DNA from: Diphasiastrum complanatum
Taxonomy: Eukaryota > Streptophyta > Lycopodiopsida > Lycopodiales > Lycopodiaceae
Assembly: GCA_029204225.1 (NCBI GenBank)
Contig: CM055093.1
Coordinates: 35,104,525 to 35,168,524 of the forward strand
Reading direction: 5' to 3'
Length of the DNA stretch: 64,000 nucleotides
In this document: positions 38,801 through 53,400 of the stretch, piece by piece
Position numbering within the stretch: the first letter of the stretch is position 1
Layout: the number at the start of each line of letters is the position of its first letter
The notes under the pieces: model-generated
Seen by the model: only the letters and a program-made list of their open reading frames with translations
Databases searched by the model: none
Told to the model about the DNA's origin: nothing
Translations under genes and position numbers: made by a program

Positions 38801-41800
38801 GCTCATGATTCCAAAGGGGCTTTCAATATGCAATTGGTTGACAGTCTTCTACTGGTAAAGCGGGATACTTCAACACGTTTATAGTTCCCCTGAAATGATT
38901 TCAAGGAAAAGCAAAAAACTCGAGGTAAAAACAGAAAAAAATTGGGACTGTTTACAAGCTGCGTATGTCTAAATTTTGACTACCTATTAGATCCAAGTTG
39001 CAGCTCGTTTATCCATGTCGTGATTTACAAATTATTGATGGTTTATCAGTGAATATGCCATTGTCCAAAATCTGGTTAATTTTATTGGTTTGCCAATTTG
39101 TCTCTCGATGATCGACACTATATTTCCAACTACTCAAACACTACAATAGTGGAATTATAAGTAAATCATTAGACTGCTCAAAAAGCATAAGCTTTATGCT
39201 AAAGAATCCAAGTGTGAATTCTTTGTGGAAGAAGTAGCATATTTGGGTCACATTATCTCGTCAGATGGGATTAAAATGGACCCGAATAAGGTTAAAGCCA
39301 TACTCAGTTGGCTAAGACCTCAGAATATTTTGGAACTTCAGATCTTTCTTGGTTTGGCGGGATATTATAGACGATTTGTCAAGGAATATGCTCAGATAGC
39401 AGTTCCCATGACAAATCTTCTTAAGGGGAAGGGAAAGGAGTTCATTTGGGAGTCCGCACAGCAGGAGAGCTTTGATGCTCTCAAAACAGCCTTAGCTACA
39501 GCCCCAGTTTTAAAAGTCGTCGACCCCAATTAGCCATTTGTGGTCGAAACAAATGCTAGTGACTTTGCAGTTGGTGCTGTGCTAACTCAGAGTGGACGAC
39601 CAGTTGCGTTCGAGAGTAAAAAACTCGAGCCAGCTCAGACTAGGTACAGTTCCTATGAAAAGGAACTCTTTTCTATAGTCCATGCCCTTAAGACGATGCA
39701 AGAGTTTGATATGTCTATCAGATATAGATGGGGGAAATTCAATACAGTAGCAGATGCCCTTAGCAGAATGCCTATGATAAACGAGCTGAGTTTTACTCAG
39801 ATTCGTAATGAGTTACTCGAGTCCTTGAGAGGGAAGTGCCAGCATGATGCATTCTTCTCTACCATTTGGAACTTAGTCCAGAGCAGACAGTTACAGACTC
39901 CAGAACCAGTTCCTGGGGCTGGTGCCAGTTCATCCAAGAATACGGCAGCCTTCGCTAAGGATGATGATGAGTCTGAGTATATGTCAGATGACGTTGAGGA
40001 TTCTGAGCCTGTATTACCCAAGCAAACCCCAGAGGTTGAGGGTCAGTTGACTCAAGGATTCAAATGGAAACAGTATTCCATTCAGGATGAGTACTTGCTC
40101 TATAGAGATAGTGTATTTGTCCCCAATTCAGATGATTATAGGCAGCAGGTCCTATATGAATGTCATGACAATCCTAGTGCGGGACACCCAGGCATACAGA
40201 AGACCTATGAGCTTCTTCGTAGGCAGTTTTTCTGGCCCGGTATGAAAAAGGACGTTCAACAGTATGTAACCAGTTGCCAGAAATGCTAAGTAAACAAAGT
40301 AGAGCGTTTAAAGGCAGGAGGGTTGTTGCAGCCCTTAGAAATACCAGCTGGTAAATGGGAGAGTATCTCCATGGATTTTATAGTAGGCCTGCCTAAAACC
40401 CAAAAGGTTAATGACGCTATATGGGTCAGAGTTGACCGTCTGATCAAAATGGTTCATTTTATTCCGACCAAAACAACCGTTAGAGCTCCAGAGTTAGCCA
40501 GGTTGTTTGTAGACAGGCTATTTAAATTGTACGGTCTACCTTCCGGCATAGTCAGCGACCGGGACAATAAGTTTAATGGAAATTTTTGGAGGGCAATATT
40601 CCATCATCTCCATACTAAACTTAATATGAGTACCACCGACCATCCACAGACGGACGGTCAAATAGAGAGGGTAAATCAGGTGCTGGAGGATATGCTTCGT
40701 GCATACGTCAGCAAGAAGCAGACTAATTGGGAGGAGTATCTCTCGATATTAGAGTTTGCTTATAACAGTACCAAACATTCAGCTACGGGATACAGCCCAT
40801 TTATGCTGATGTACGGTTTTCAGCCACGCTCACCCACAACTGTAGGGTTTAAACAAGAAAAAGTGGAAGCAGCCAGAAACTTTTTAGAGGACCTAAACCA
40901 GATGATAGAACATGCTAAGCGTAGCATTAGGCAGTCCCAGGATCGAGCCAGGCATTATGCAGATCCACATAGACGGGATGTGCCGTTCTCTGCTGGTGAG
41001 AAAGTCTACTTGAGAGTCCCAGTAGACTCTAAAACCCTCAAATCAGGAGTGTGTGCTAACTCTAGCATATCTAGTGTAGATCTTTCCTTTGCTGGTAATT
41101 TTGTGTGTGAGCATTGTTGTTTTAACACGGCTGTTTTTGGCCCTCATGACCTCATTCAGATGAAGGGGATTGTGGGTCGTCAAGCCGTAATTGTTTTATT
41201 TGACGATGGTTCCACACATAATTTTATTAACGCTAATTTGTTGAAGAAGCTAAAGGTGGAAACAAGGCAAAGTGACCACCGATACACAATGAAGCTGGTA
41301 ATGGGAGCAAAAAGCCAAGTTTGGGACCGGATAGTCCCACGCCTACCAATAGAGATTCAAGCCTATAAGGATAAATTAGACTTTCATATTAAGAATCTAG
41401 ATAGGGTAGATGTTATACTTGGAAAGGAGTGGTTCTATGAGAGGAACGAGTCTATGAAGAAAAACTATGTAACACACAGTTTGTCGTTCTTACATAACGG
41501 CTCACGCATAGAATTGAATGGAAATGTTGATATTTCTACTCCGTATATGCTTTTTGCTTTGGAAACTGTTAAATGTATGGATGTTGTTGATTGCAGTTCT
41601 TATTTATGTTGGTTAAAAGATTTTTGCTTACCATGAAGAACGTGGTTTGCAATTTTACAATCTCCAAATGGAATTAATGTCTAACAACCTAAAGCAAGAA
41701 AACTCACCGGAAGGTGAAATTTTTAGGAAACTTAGACAAGAATTTAACGATGTGTTTCCTGAGCAGCTTCCTGAGGGTCTTCCCCCCTCTAGGGGTGTTG

Positions 41801-44343
41801 ACCATGGTATTAAACTGATTCCTGGTAGTTCTCCTATATCATTGTATCCATATAGGATGAGTACTACTGAAGAGGATCAGGTTTATAGACAACTGCAAAA
41901 TTACCTTAAAATGGGCCATGTTAGGCCTAGTAAATCTCCCTGGGGGGCACCTGTGCTCCTTGTTGATAAAAAAGACAGAGGTACTCGCCTTTGTGTGGAC
42001 TTTAAAAAGTTGAATAAATTAACGATTAAAAACCGTTATCCTTTGCCGTGAATGGATGAACTGGTTGATCGATTGCATGGTGTAAAGTACTTCAACAAAA
42101 TCGATTTGAGATCAGGGTATCATCATATTCGCATAAAAACTGAGGATGTTGAAAAAACCGGGTTTAGAACTAGGTACGACCATTATGAATTTCTGGTTTT
42201 ACCATTTGGCTTGACAAATGCTCTAGCGACTTTCCAGCAGATGATGAACGATCTTCTTCGTCCATATCTGGGAAAGTTCGTAATAGTCTACCTAGATGAT
42301 ATTCTCATCTATAGTGAGACCTTGGAGGAGCATGAGGAGCATCTCAGGACTGTCTTAAAGTTACTTAGACAGGAGAAGCTTTTTGCCAAGGAGTCCAAAT
42401 GCGTGTTCTTCCAAAAAAGGTTGTTATAGGGGTCACATTATTTCGGACCATGGGTTAGAAATTGACCCAAATAAAGTCCGACAGGTACGTGAATGGCCTA
42501 TCCCTAAAACCATCTGGGAATTTAAGTCCTTTTTGGGCTTTACGAGGTTTTTCATAGATTCATCTTGAACTATGCAATAATTGCATTGGCCTTGACGAAT
42601 GTCCTCAGAGGGGCTAAAAGAATTATTGCATTGGCCTTGACGAATGTCCTCAGAGTGGCTAAAAAACAGCCGGCACAGTAAGTGCAGTCCTCCGGTTACT
42701 TGGACTGAAGAGTTGAATCAGAATTTTGAGAACCTCAAATACTGTGTAACTACAGCGCCTATTTTACACATAGTGGATCCTAACAAGCCGAATGTACTTG
42801 AAACGGATGCCAGTGACTATGCTATAGGCGCAGTCCTATATTAGGATGGTAGACCGGTAGCTTTTGAAAGCAAGAAGTTGGACCTTGCTCAAAGGCGGTA
42901 TTCCACCTATGACAAGGAGCTTTTTGCTATTATTCATGCCCTGAAAGTTTGGAGACATTATTTGTATGGCTCCCAGTTCTAACGATGCGGTCGACCTTAG
43001 GGGTCGTAAGGCCAGATGGTCAGAGATGCTCCAAGAATTTAATTATGACATGGAGTACCGGAAGGGTACTTCTAATAGTGTCGTGGATGCCTTAAGTCGG
43101 ATTGGAGAGGTTAATCAGTTAAGCTTTTCTGAGATCCAATATGAGTTGTATCTGTCCTTAAGAGATTTGTGTAAGACCTACACATACCTGGGGGTCCTTT
43201 TCTCAGGTCCTACTTTTAGCATGAGACAGGCCGCCACCACCCGACTAGGGAAGGGACATGCCTCCGTTGTTCAGCTAGAGCGATTTTGTTTCCAGAAGTC
43301 CATCTAGGATGCTCGCAGTAAGTGTCGCCTCTTTGATACCATTGTCACCCTCACAGCTTTATATGCAGCAGAGGCATGGTGTACCGGTCTCCCCTCTTCA
43401 CACTGGGCCGGCTACAGACCACTATGCTAGCTCGGTTGATTCGAGAGAAGCCTTCTGTTCCACATGAGATTCTCCTGGCCGAGTTTGCAGTTCCACCTAT
43501 ACAGATCGAGGCAGCTCTTCAGCTGTTTACCTATATCCAGAGGATACAGGCGCTACCAGAGATCGACGGACGATACATACAGGTTGCACTATCCTCCTCA
43601 CAGCATCTTCATGATCAGGGCTACAGGTTATCATGGTTCTCTCAGGCATCTCACCTCCTACTTGAGTCATATGGTATCTCCATCACAGAGCTTCCCTCAG
43701 GCACCCATTAGTATATCAGATGATTCCTCTATCGCGCATATCTAAAGTGGACTTGGCGTAACCAGTTAGGGGCTAAGCCAGCTTTTTGGAGCAGATGCAT
43801 CAGGGACCCCGGTCATGCCGTGCTACCTGTATTCGAAACTATCACATTGCCTCAGATTCACACTGGGACAGCTTAGGGTGTCTTTTCATCAGCTAGCCAT
43901 TGAGACTGGGAGGTTCCATTGTATTCCTAGAGAGGAGCGGATTTGCCAGTTATGCTCTCTAGGTGAGGTGGAGTCTGAGGAGCACATTATCTTTTGGTGC
44001 CCTGTATACTATGAGTTCAGAGGGCGATATCATTGCCTGTTTCGAGACATGCCTACCACTCTACGCTCTCTCGTAACCTATGAGGACCCACGATGTGTTG
44101 CTCTGATGGTACATGAGATGTTCATATTACGGAGAGATTTACACGGGACACCTCAGCCTTTTACCTCACAGCCATTGATTACTTCATTATTTACTAGACG
44201 AAGATTACGTGCTTTAGATTCTGAGGATGAGGATTACGACGATGACGAGGATGATAGCCGCTCACATGCTCATAGAGATCAGAGACAGTGTACTTCTCAC
44301 CATCACGTTACTACCAGGATCACCAGACATTCTATGCAGAGGC

Positions 44344-44436
<93 letters not shown>

Positions 44437-47400
44437 GTAGTCAAGGCAAAACTTCGCATGAAATGCCAAGTCCTAAGGGTTTGCCAAGTTCTTACAATAG
44501 AGAGGAGTACGATGGTACATTCCAAGAGTAAAGTTCATTATTTGCCGTGCACCCCTGCATAACTTTTGGTACTAGAATTCTGAATGACAATGTTAATCTC
44601 CTCTAGGCACGTACAAAATGGTGATGTGATTGTATTCTTCATTCACTTGTGTCTTATTTTTGTTGAGCTATTGGACTTTGAATGCTTATATGTATATTCA
44701 GCTGCCCAAGAGAGGAAAAAAAATTGTAGATTTGGGATAAAGATCATGCAAAGTACTGTTATGAATGTTTTAATAGTTTTTTGATGTTTTGGGAAAGTTT
44801 TAAAGATATGTGCTAAAACATGTTAGTTTCAACTTTCATTTGACCTTGAAAATTCTTTCCAACAAGCGTTGCTACCTTTGAATGCAAAAGCAATTCTATG
44901 GACATAGAAGTTTTTTTTTCAAATGTGGAAAACATTTTTCACATGATTGGAGCTGTCGCTCTCTTAACAGGTTCCAAGTTAAGAAGAAGCAATTTTTTCA
45001 GAATTTTGTGGCCATCATGCTATTTGGAGTAGTTGGAGTTTTCATCTCGACTGCTATCATAACTGTTGGTAAAATCGCCTTGTCATGAGACTTTAAAGCC
45101 AAGAAATACTTAATAGTACAAAATTGCACATGGGCATTATGCTATTTTGATAAATGTCTAACATGAAGCCCTGCCTCACAAATCTTAGGTTGCTGGTATC
45201 TCTTTCCTAGGTTTCATCTTCGAAGCTTGAAGTTGAGAGATTACCTTGGTAAGAAACATTGCTGAAACACCATTTTGTGAAAGTACTGTACATCATGGAT
45301 TACTATGCTAGACATATTTGATTGAAACTGTGGTGCTATTACAGCAATTGGAACAATCTTTTCTGCAACGGATTCAGTTTGTACCTTACAGGTAAGTGGA
45401 TATTTGTTATGCTTTTGAAGACATGATTATTGCTGCTTGCTTGGCAACTTGATTGTTTGGTCTCTTGTATGGCCATAACATACATTATTTAATTGAACAA
45501 TTTTCAAATATGAAGCTTTTGTTACTACAATTTAAAGGCCGAAGAGAACTTTGTGACATTAATATAAACTCTTTCCCCTTTTGTAACAATAGAATGTTGG
45601 TTTTCTAAAATGGAAGAAGTTTTGATATACCATGAATAGCTATGATGTCCATCAAAGTCAAGGTTGACTTGTCCCTATTTTCAAGTACCTAGTTTTGTTG
45701 AAAATTGTTCCTATCAAATTGAACATGGATATTTTATCCAAATTTGGGAGAGTTGATTAATTGAGGAAAAAGAACATTTAGTTTTTTGTGAGTTGTGTTT
45801 CTTGTGTTTCTTTGATAAGACAATGATAGTAGGATAAATTTGTTGGCAAGCCTAAGGAAGTTGAGAGAGTTTGATGATTACTTGAGTTTGTTATGGTTTA
45901 AGTTTGGATAAATTTCACCATGTATTTTGGCGCCACGCAATATTAGTTTGCATCGCGTAACATTGTATTCTCTCAAATTTTAAATAGGCTTTCCAAGTTT
46001 GTGAAACATTATAAAAATTTATTGTAAAGTTTTTCTAACCTTGAGTAGGCCCAACAAGTTTTCACATGCTACCAACTATATGTTGGAACTATATGGATTT
46101 TTACAATAAAGATTCCAAAGTGGAATCATTTGAGCCTAAGTCAAAGAAATCTTTTTGCAACTACTATAAAAAGCCAGGACATACTCTTGGTAAATGTTGG
46201 GCTTATCCTAGAGTAGCTTGTAGACGTTGTGCCAAAACTGGTCATTCATCTTTCAAATGCTATTCAAGGCCTAACAATAGTAAAGCCAATGTTTGTCAAG
46301 AGGAACAACTTTCTTCTATCTCAAGCATAGAGGAAAATACTCTAGCTGCTGCTTTTGCTTGTGTAGAAAATTGTTTTAATTCTACTAATAATACTTTCGA
46401 AGTTGTGATAGATTCTAGAGCTACTGCTCATATCGTTACTCTCCTAGTTACACTTCTAGATATGTCATATTAGGAGATGGTAGTCAACATGATGTTTCAG
46501 GAATAGGAAGCTTGAGTTTACTCACAATTGAAGGTTTTAAAGTTCTTCGAAATGTATTGCATGTGCCATCCATGCAAAAGGATTTATTGTCAGTAGCCCA
46601 TATGACAGATGTGGGCATCAAAGTTTTGTTTCTTGACAATGATTGCAGGCTAATGGACACAAAAAGTGGAAAGCAGCTTGCAACATGCTTAAGGAGGGAG
46701 AACCTGTATCATGCAAAGGTTCTTATTGCATGTGACGAAGTTTCAGCCGTGGAAGACAAGATGCATGCATTATGGCATGCTAGGCTCTATCACATGAGTA
46801 TGCGCAACATTTTAGATGCAGCAAAGAGAAAGTTGTTCGAAGGGGTTGATTTTGACATCAATATTCATATCATCCATGTGATTCTTGCATGCTGGGCAAG
46901 ATGACTCGCTCTCCATTCAATAAGGAGGGCCATAAATCTAAAGAACTTCTTGAATTAGTTAACTCAGATTTTTGTGGACCCTTGCCTATTAACTCTATTG
47001 GTAGTGCACGTTATTTTGTCACATTCATTAGCAATGGTTTATTTTATTGCTAATAAAAGTGACGTTCTTAATTTAAAGAATTTATCAATTTTGTGCACTC
47101 TAAGACTTCAAAGAGAGTTAGACAACTACGTTCAGATCGTGGTGGTGAATATATTTCTGCAGAATTTCAGGAGTTTTGTACTAGCAATAACATTTTACAT
47201 CAGTTTACGGCTGTGTACACCCCTCAACACAATGGTGTTGCAGAACGGTGGAATTGAACTCTTGTTGAGGCAACACGCTGCATGATGATTCATGCAAAGT
47301 TACCTGCTAAATTTTGGGCATAAGAAGTTAATACTGCCAATTACTTGCAAGATCATACTTAAAAATCTCTAGATAAGGAGAAAACTCCTTATGAATGTTG

Positions 47401-50400
47401 GACTGGGAAAAAGCCCAAGTTAACGAATGTTAAAATTTCTGGATGTCTAGCATATTTATTTGTTCCTAAAGTTAAATGCAATAAGCTAGACAATACTTCT
47501 ATACTAAGAATTCTAGTTGGATATGATGCAATCTCAAATTATTATAAAATTTACATTCCAACTACAAAGAAATTTCATTTTTCTAGAGATGTACGCTTTG
47601 ATGAATCAAAGTTCATAGATGATCCTATATTCCAAAAATGGAAGAAGCAGATGTTCTAGGATATGATGTTTTCTTTTCAAACTTATTCATGCTACTTCAG
47701 AAGAGCAGCCTATTGTTCCAACTATGCATGAACCTCTTCTTGATGATGAAGAAGAAGAAGAAATCATTGAACATGTAGGTGAGGAAGAAGAAGAATTCGA
47801 AGATGAGGAAGCTACTACATCACGGCCAAGGAGAGAAAGAAGAGAGCCAGTTCGTTCCAAAGAGAATTTGGATATTTTGTGGAAGCTCCATCAACTCATG
47901 AAGAAGCCATGCGGAGTAAAAAACGAGATCCATGGCGCAAAGCTATGGATGAAGAGATGGAGTCCATGTATCGACACGAAGTGTGGAAGCTGCAGCCTTT
48001 ACCAGGAAGAAAGGCATTAGATTGCAAATGGCTCTACAAGTTGAAATTTTGACCCGAAGGTGATATTACACGCTTCAAGGCTCGCCTTTGTAGCTAAAAT
48101 TTATTCTCAAAAGTTTGGTGTTGATTATTTTGATACATTTTCTCCCATTGTAAAGCAAGCTAGCATTGTTTGTTAGTTGCTTTGGCTGCTTATTATGATC
48201 TGGAAATGCATCAAATAGATGAGAAAACAACATATTTATATGGCACACTTGATGAAACTGAAGCAGCCATCAGGCTATGTGAGTAGACATCATCCTAGTT
48301 GGGTTTGCTTGCTTTTAAAAAGTATATATGGTTTAAAGCAATCCGCTAGGCAATGGAATAAGAAGATAGATCAAGTCCTAAGAGCATTGGGGTTCATACC
48401 ATTCATTCTTGATGGTAATGTTTATTTCAAAAGGGTGAATGAGTATTATATGTATTGTTGACAGCCTATGTTGACGATTCATTGCTGATAGGAAATTCTA
48501 CTCCTTTCATCAATCATTGTAAGAAGTTAATTGGCTCTATCTTTGATGTTTCGGACCTTGGAGAGGCAAAGTTTTGCCTTGGAATTCAAATTCACAATGA
48601 CAAGGTAAAAGGCACTATTGCACTTCATCAACAACATTATATTTTGAAGATCCTGAAGGACTACAATATCCTGGAGTGCAAAGGCAAAGACATTCCCATG
48701 CTACCTGGAGTTAAATTATCCAAGGAAGATGGAGCGAAGGATGAAGAGGAACATGAAGAAATGTCCAAGATTCCTTATCACAACTTGATTGGAAGCTTTC
48801 ACAGGTATAAAACTTAAAGTGGATCATCTACAAGTTTTTGGTTGTATTGCATATGCTCATGTTCCTAAAGATCATCGTCAAAAACTTGATTCAAAGGCAA
48901 TTAAGTGTTTATTCCTTGGCTATGATGAGGAAGAGAAGGCATATCGCCTTTATAATCTTACCAGTAGGAAGGTGATTATGAGCAGGGATGTTGTGTTCGA
49001 AGAAAATGAGTCTTCTAACCTAGAAGATCATGAGGAAGATGTATTTTCTCTTACAACAAAAACTCCGGTTATAGATGATGTTAAGGAAAATACAAGTCCA
49101 TGTTATACAACTTCTACACAAATTGAACCAAGGGTGAGTACACAGGTGGATCTTGGTAAACGTAAGGAAAGGTCAAGAGTATTTGATACATATTCTCCTT
49201 CTACGTCACCTACAAAGAAATTACCAAGATGGTATTGTGAGACTATACAAGATAGTCAAATGTTGGATGAGGGAGAATCGAGTCAACAAGGAGCTAAGAG
49301 ATTGACACGATCAAGTGGATACTATTGTGAAGCTGGTGAAGAAACGCATTATGCGTTTATGGCTTCAGTCTTGGATTCAGAGGATCCTTTATTTTATGAA
49401 GATGCTGCAAACAAGTTTGTAAGACTGCTATAGATGAGGAGTACAGTTCTATTATGAAAAACGAGACATGGGATCTATTAAACTTCCAACAGATAAGAAA
49501 CCAATTGGTTGCAAGTGGATTTATAGAACCAAGTTTAAGTCTGATGGCTCTATAGATAAGTATAAAGCTGGTTGATCTACTGTGACACCAATGATCAAGT
49601 TGCAGATATCTTCACAAAAGGACTTGGTCATGAAAAGTTTGAGAAGCATGTGGGACACCTACTCTAACACTTGGAAGCCATGTACATCACAAAATTGTTT
49701 GCTCTAATCTATAAAAGAGACCTCCTCCTCCTAGTGGGCGCACTTTTGGATGGGAAAATCTTTCTTTCATATGCTATTGTATTTTGCTCTCTTGTGTGGT
49801 AGAATCTCTTGCTTATTAATGCTAGTGTAATGCTATCCTAGATTGATGTTTTGTTGGATCTGATTTTTTGCTTTGTATTCTTGAATGTTCTTCGTGCTGG
49901 AAATTTGTGGACAGCAAGCATTCGAGATCCATTCGGCCAAATAGAAGGAGAAAATCAAGGATTAATGATGTTAGAATGCTCCCTATAGCATACACTATCA
50001 TTCTAGATAATGAAGCAAGTTTCTTTTATGAATTTCATGTAATTTTCTGCTCGCATCCTCTTCATCTTGCTCGCTGCCCTCCACAGATCCAATCACTTCA
50101 AACGTTTGATCTATTCATTGCATAAACTTACAATTTGCTAGTTTTGCATGTGCAAGTACTAGTCCATGCATGTTGCATGCATGTCTCTAGAATTTTTCCA
50201 GATTGCTTGCATGTCGCTATGCTTGCATGTTGATTGCATGTTGCTTGTTTTGAGCGATTTTGAGTTGTCGAAGACCATCGAGGATTCCTAGGCTGGTAAA
50301 CCTTGATTTAAGATCCTAGCTTTCTATATTCTGAATTCTATAATAGAGTTAGAAGAAATAATAGAGATTTTTGAGTCGTGTTTCTTTGATATAAAGGTAC

Positions 50401-53400
50401 TGGTTATTGGTAGTCCTAAGGAAGAGAGTGACATAGAGAAATAAGATGTCTTTTGGGTACCCAAAGGTCATAAGACTGAAAAGAGTACATTTCAGGTGTT
50501 TACATGCCATGGGAGCATAGAGTGCCTCCGAAATAAGTAAATCCAATCTTAACTAAAAAAGTAGTGTGAAGAACTAGTAGTACTACAATAAGCTAGACAT
50601 GAGTACATAAAGAAAAACTCACTAGCTCTATAAGTGAAGGCATAAACTCTAAATCTATCCATATAATAAAGGATAAATGATAAATAACGGATTACAGAAT
50701 CATCTAGTAAAATCTTGTTGAACTTCTTGATTGTTAGAGATCAAATGCTCGAGGCATGCCACATCTTGCATAAGTTTTGTCAGCATATGGTTTGTGATCT
50801 TGCAAAAGCTGTAACATTATTCTCAGATGCAAGATATGTTGACCTGATATATCTTGGTAAAACAATATCTTTGATCTAGATATATAACCACAAACTTTTT
50901 AAGATAGGGTCAAAAGATATCATCCATCATCCATAGAAACATTGTTGGTAAATCTTGGCGGAAATGTTAGAAAAAGAACTTAAAAGAATATCAACAAACG
51001 TCTTTTCTCTCCCATTCTTCAATTTTTCCTCATTCAAAAACCAAACCATCATTCAAACTTTGACTACAAAGTTGATAAATAGTAAGACAACATTTTACCC
51101 ATTTCTTATTCACCATTAGACGTTGCATGGTGAAACCCATGACTATTTTGGAAGGTTGTCCTCCCACTAGATTTCCACTTGTACTTTATTCCCATCGAAT
51201 GAGTATTATGCCTCCCACCTAAAAATCGACTTGCTCATACAAGTGACCCAAGACAAGATTCCTATTGTTGTTAGGCATTTTAAAGCTGCCGAATTTTTTT
51301 ATTTCGGCTTCCAAAAGGATCTGAAAACAAGCCCTTTTGGCCCGTTTTTCTTTTCTGACGGTTCTTGGTGCTAATTCCGTCTTACTGGTTTTATTACATG
51401 ACTTTAAAAATTTCTGCAGCTCTAGCGGCTTCCAGAAAACCAGAAAAACCATGAAAAACAAGCCCCTTAGCATGCATACAAGGCCCAAAACCTATCCAAA
51501 TGACATCGGATCTCGATAGAACAAAAAGTAAAGTTGTTCATAGCAAACACACCATGAATACGAAACTGTCCTAGCACCTCAACAAGAAGATTAAACCAAC
51601 TAAAATTTAGGTTAAAACGATTGCACCTTATTCACAATGATTGGTGGCTCTGATACCAAATGTTAGAATCCCCTTCGTCGAATCCGGTGATTGCACCAGC
51701 ACATTCAGGTGACGAACGCCTCGTTACCCCCCAACCATAGAGGTACTGCCACCTCTCCCCTGTGTTAGGAATTAATCCCCTTAGTGTTAGTTTGACCATG
51801 CGTGTGTGCTATTATAGGCCAATACTATTTATAGTAAATCATTTTTTAGTCATGCATATAGGTGGGCACACTAGTACTAGAGTAGGACTTGGTTTTACCA
51901 CTTAGAAATACATCTTGGGTCTTTACCCAAAATAGGTAGTAATAATAGCAATTAGCTTTTTATTTTTTAGCTATTTACTTTATGCTTTTAGCTTTTCACA
52001 TAGATTAGAGAAAGTATTTATGTAGGCTGGCGCCCCACCACAATTTCATTCCAGTGTTTTAGAGCTTTGCTCAATTTTTATAATTTGACTTCTCTTTAAT
52101 TTCTATATTGATCTTGATTTGTGAGTGTTAGTAGGACTAATTAACTCCATCTAGAATTTGTAGATCAAATTCTGACACCCCGACCCCGTGCATTGGAGCC
52201 ATGGACTTTATAAAAAATTAAGTGCTTTGGATCTTGAAGATTGTAGGTTGTTTTCAGCATTAGTATCTTTTGGTGACTTCTTAAAGAAAGAGGAGTGTTG
52301 GTTTACACGGGACAGAAACCTGACGTAAGTCATTTGAGAGTCTTTGGAAGTATTGCATATGGTCACATACCTAAAGGATTCAAGGAGCAAATTGGATTCA
52401 AAGGCGAGTAAGTGTTTATTTCTTGGATATGGTAGTCAAGAGAAGGGATACAGGTTGTATGACTTGGAGGGTAAGAAAGTTATCATAAGCAGGGATATAG
52501 TCTTTGATGAGTATGGATCTCATAAAGATACAAAGATATCTTGTGATAGGAAGCAAGATGGAGGAATTCCCATCTTGTGTGACGAGTCATTACAAGAACC
52601 TATTCACTCCTACTTCACCAGGTAGGAAGTATCCTACATCAAATAATAGAAGATAGCCTAGATGGTACTATGAAACTATCAAGGATAGTGTCATTTTGGA
52701 TTTGGAACAAGGAGAGTATAGTACACAGGGGACTAGGAGATCTACTAGGCTTGAAAAGCATCAAGAAGATCAAGATCAATAGGAAGATTGACATGAGGAT
52801 CATCATGTGAAGTGGAGCTTATCTATTGCCCTACGGAAGAGCAAGTTGCAGATATCTTTACCAAAGGATTTGGCAAAGAAAAGTTTCAAAAGTTTAGAGA
52901 ACTTCTAGGAGTAATGGATAACAAAGTAAACATTAAGGGGGAGTTTTAGAAAGTAATGTTTATTTGCACCCTTAATGTTTGATTGGCCATGCTTGCGAGC
53001 TATTATAGGGGCCATTCTATTAAATCCGAAAGTCAAGTTAATTAGTCATGCATGTAGGATGGCGCACTAGTTCTAGATTGCAACTTGGTTTTACACTTAG
53101 AAATTCAATAAAGGTCTTTACCCAAAATAAGAAGCAATTATAGTAATCAGCTTCTTGCTTTTAGCTTTTGCTTTATGCTATTGGCTTTTGACATGGACTT
53201 TTGAAAGCATGTAACAAGGGCTGGCGCCCCACTTCAATTCATTCCATTGTAGAGAGCTTTGCTCATTCTTCTAATAATCTGAGTTTTCTTTAGTCTCTTA
53301 TGTTGATCTTGATTTGTGTGTGTGGGTGCTAATATGATTAGTTCACTCCGAGCATCAAATTCTGACACTTGGGTCCTCATTAAGAATCATATGAATAATG

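Larger units (their letters stand above)
51763..53367 (+). mobile_element. Miniature Copia element with both LTRs (1.6 kb)
   Basis: Direct repeats 51763-52177 and 52945-53367 share TCTTTACCCAAAATA, GGCTGGCGCCCCAC, TTGATCTTGATTTGTG and the terminal CAAATTCTGACA. A purine tract AAGGGGGAG precedes the right LTR. The 767-bp interior keeps only the end of integrase ([32 protein letters not shown]) and the end of RNase H ([16 protein letters not shown]). It can only move with proteins from a full relative. The repeats differ by many substitutions, so the insertion is old. Confidence 0.85.

Noticed and set aside
45211-45248. Alternative NHX exon 4 starting after the nearer CCTAG
   Set aside because: It shifts the frame and gives an immediate stop (EA-stop). 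The upstream acceptor keeps the frame and the expected 19-residue length.
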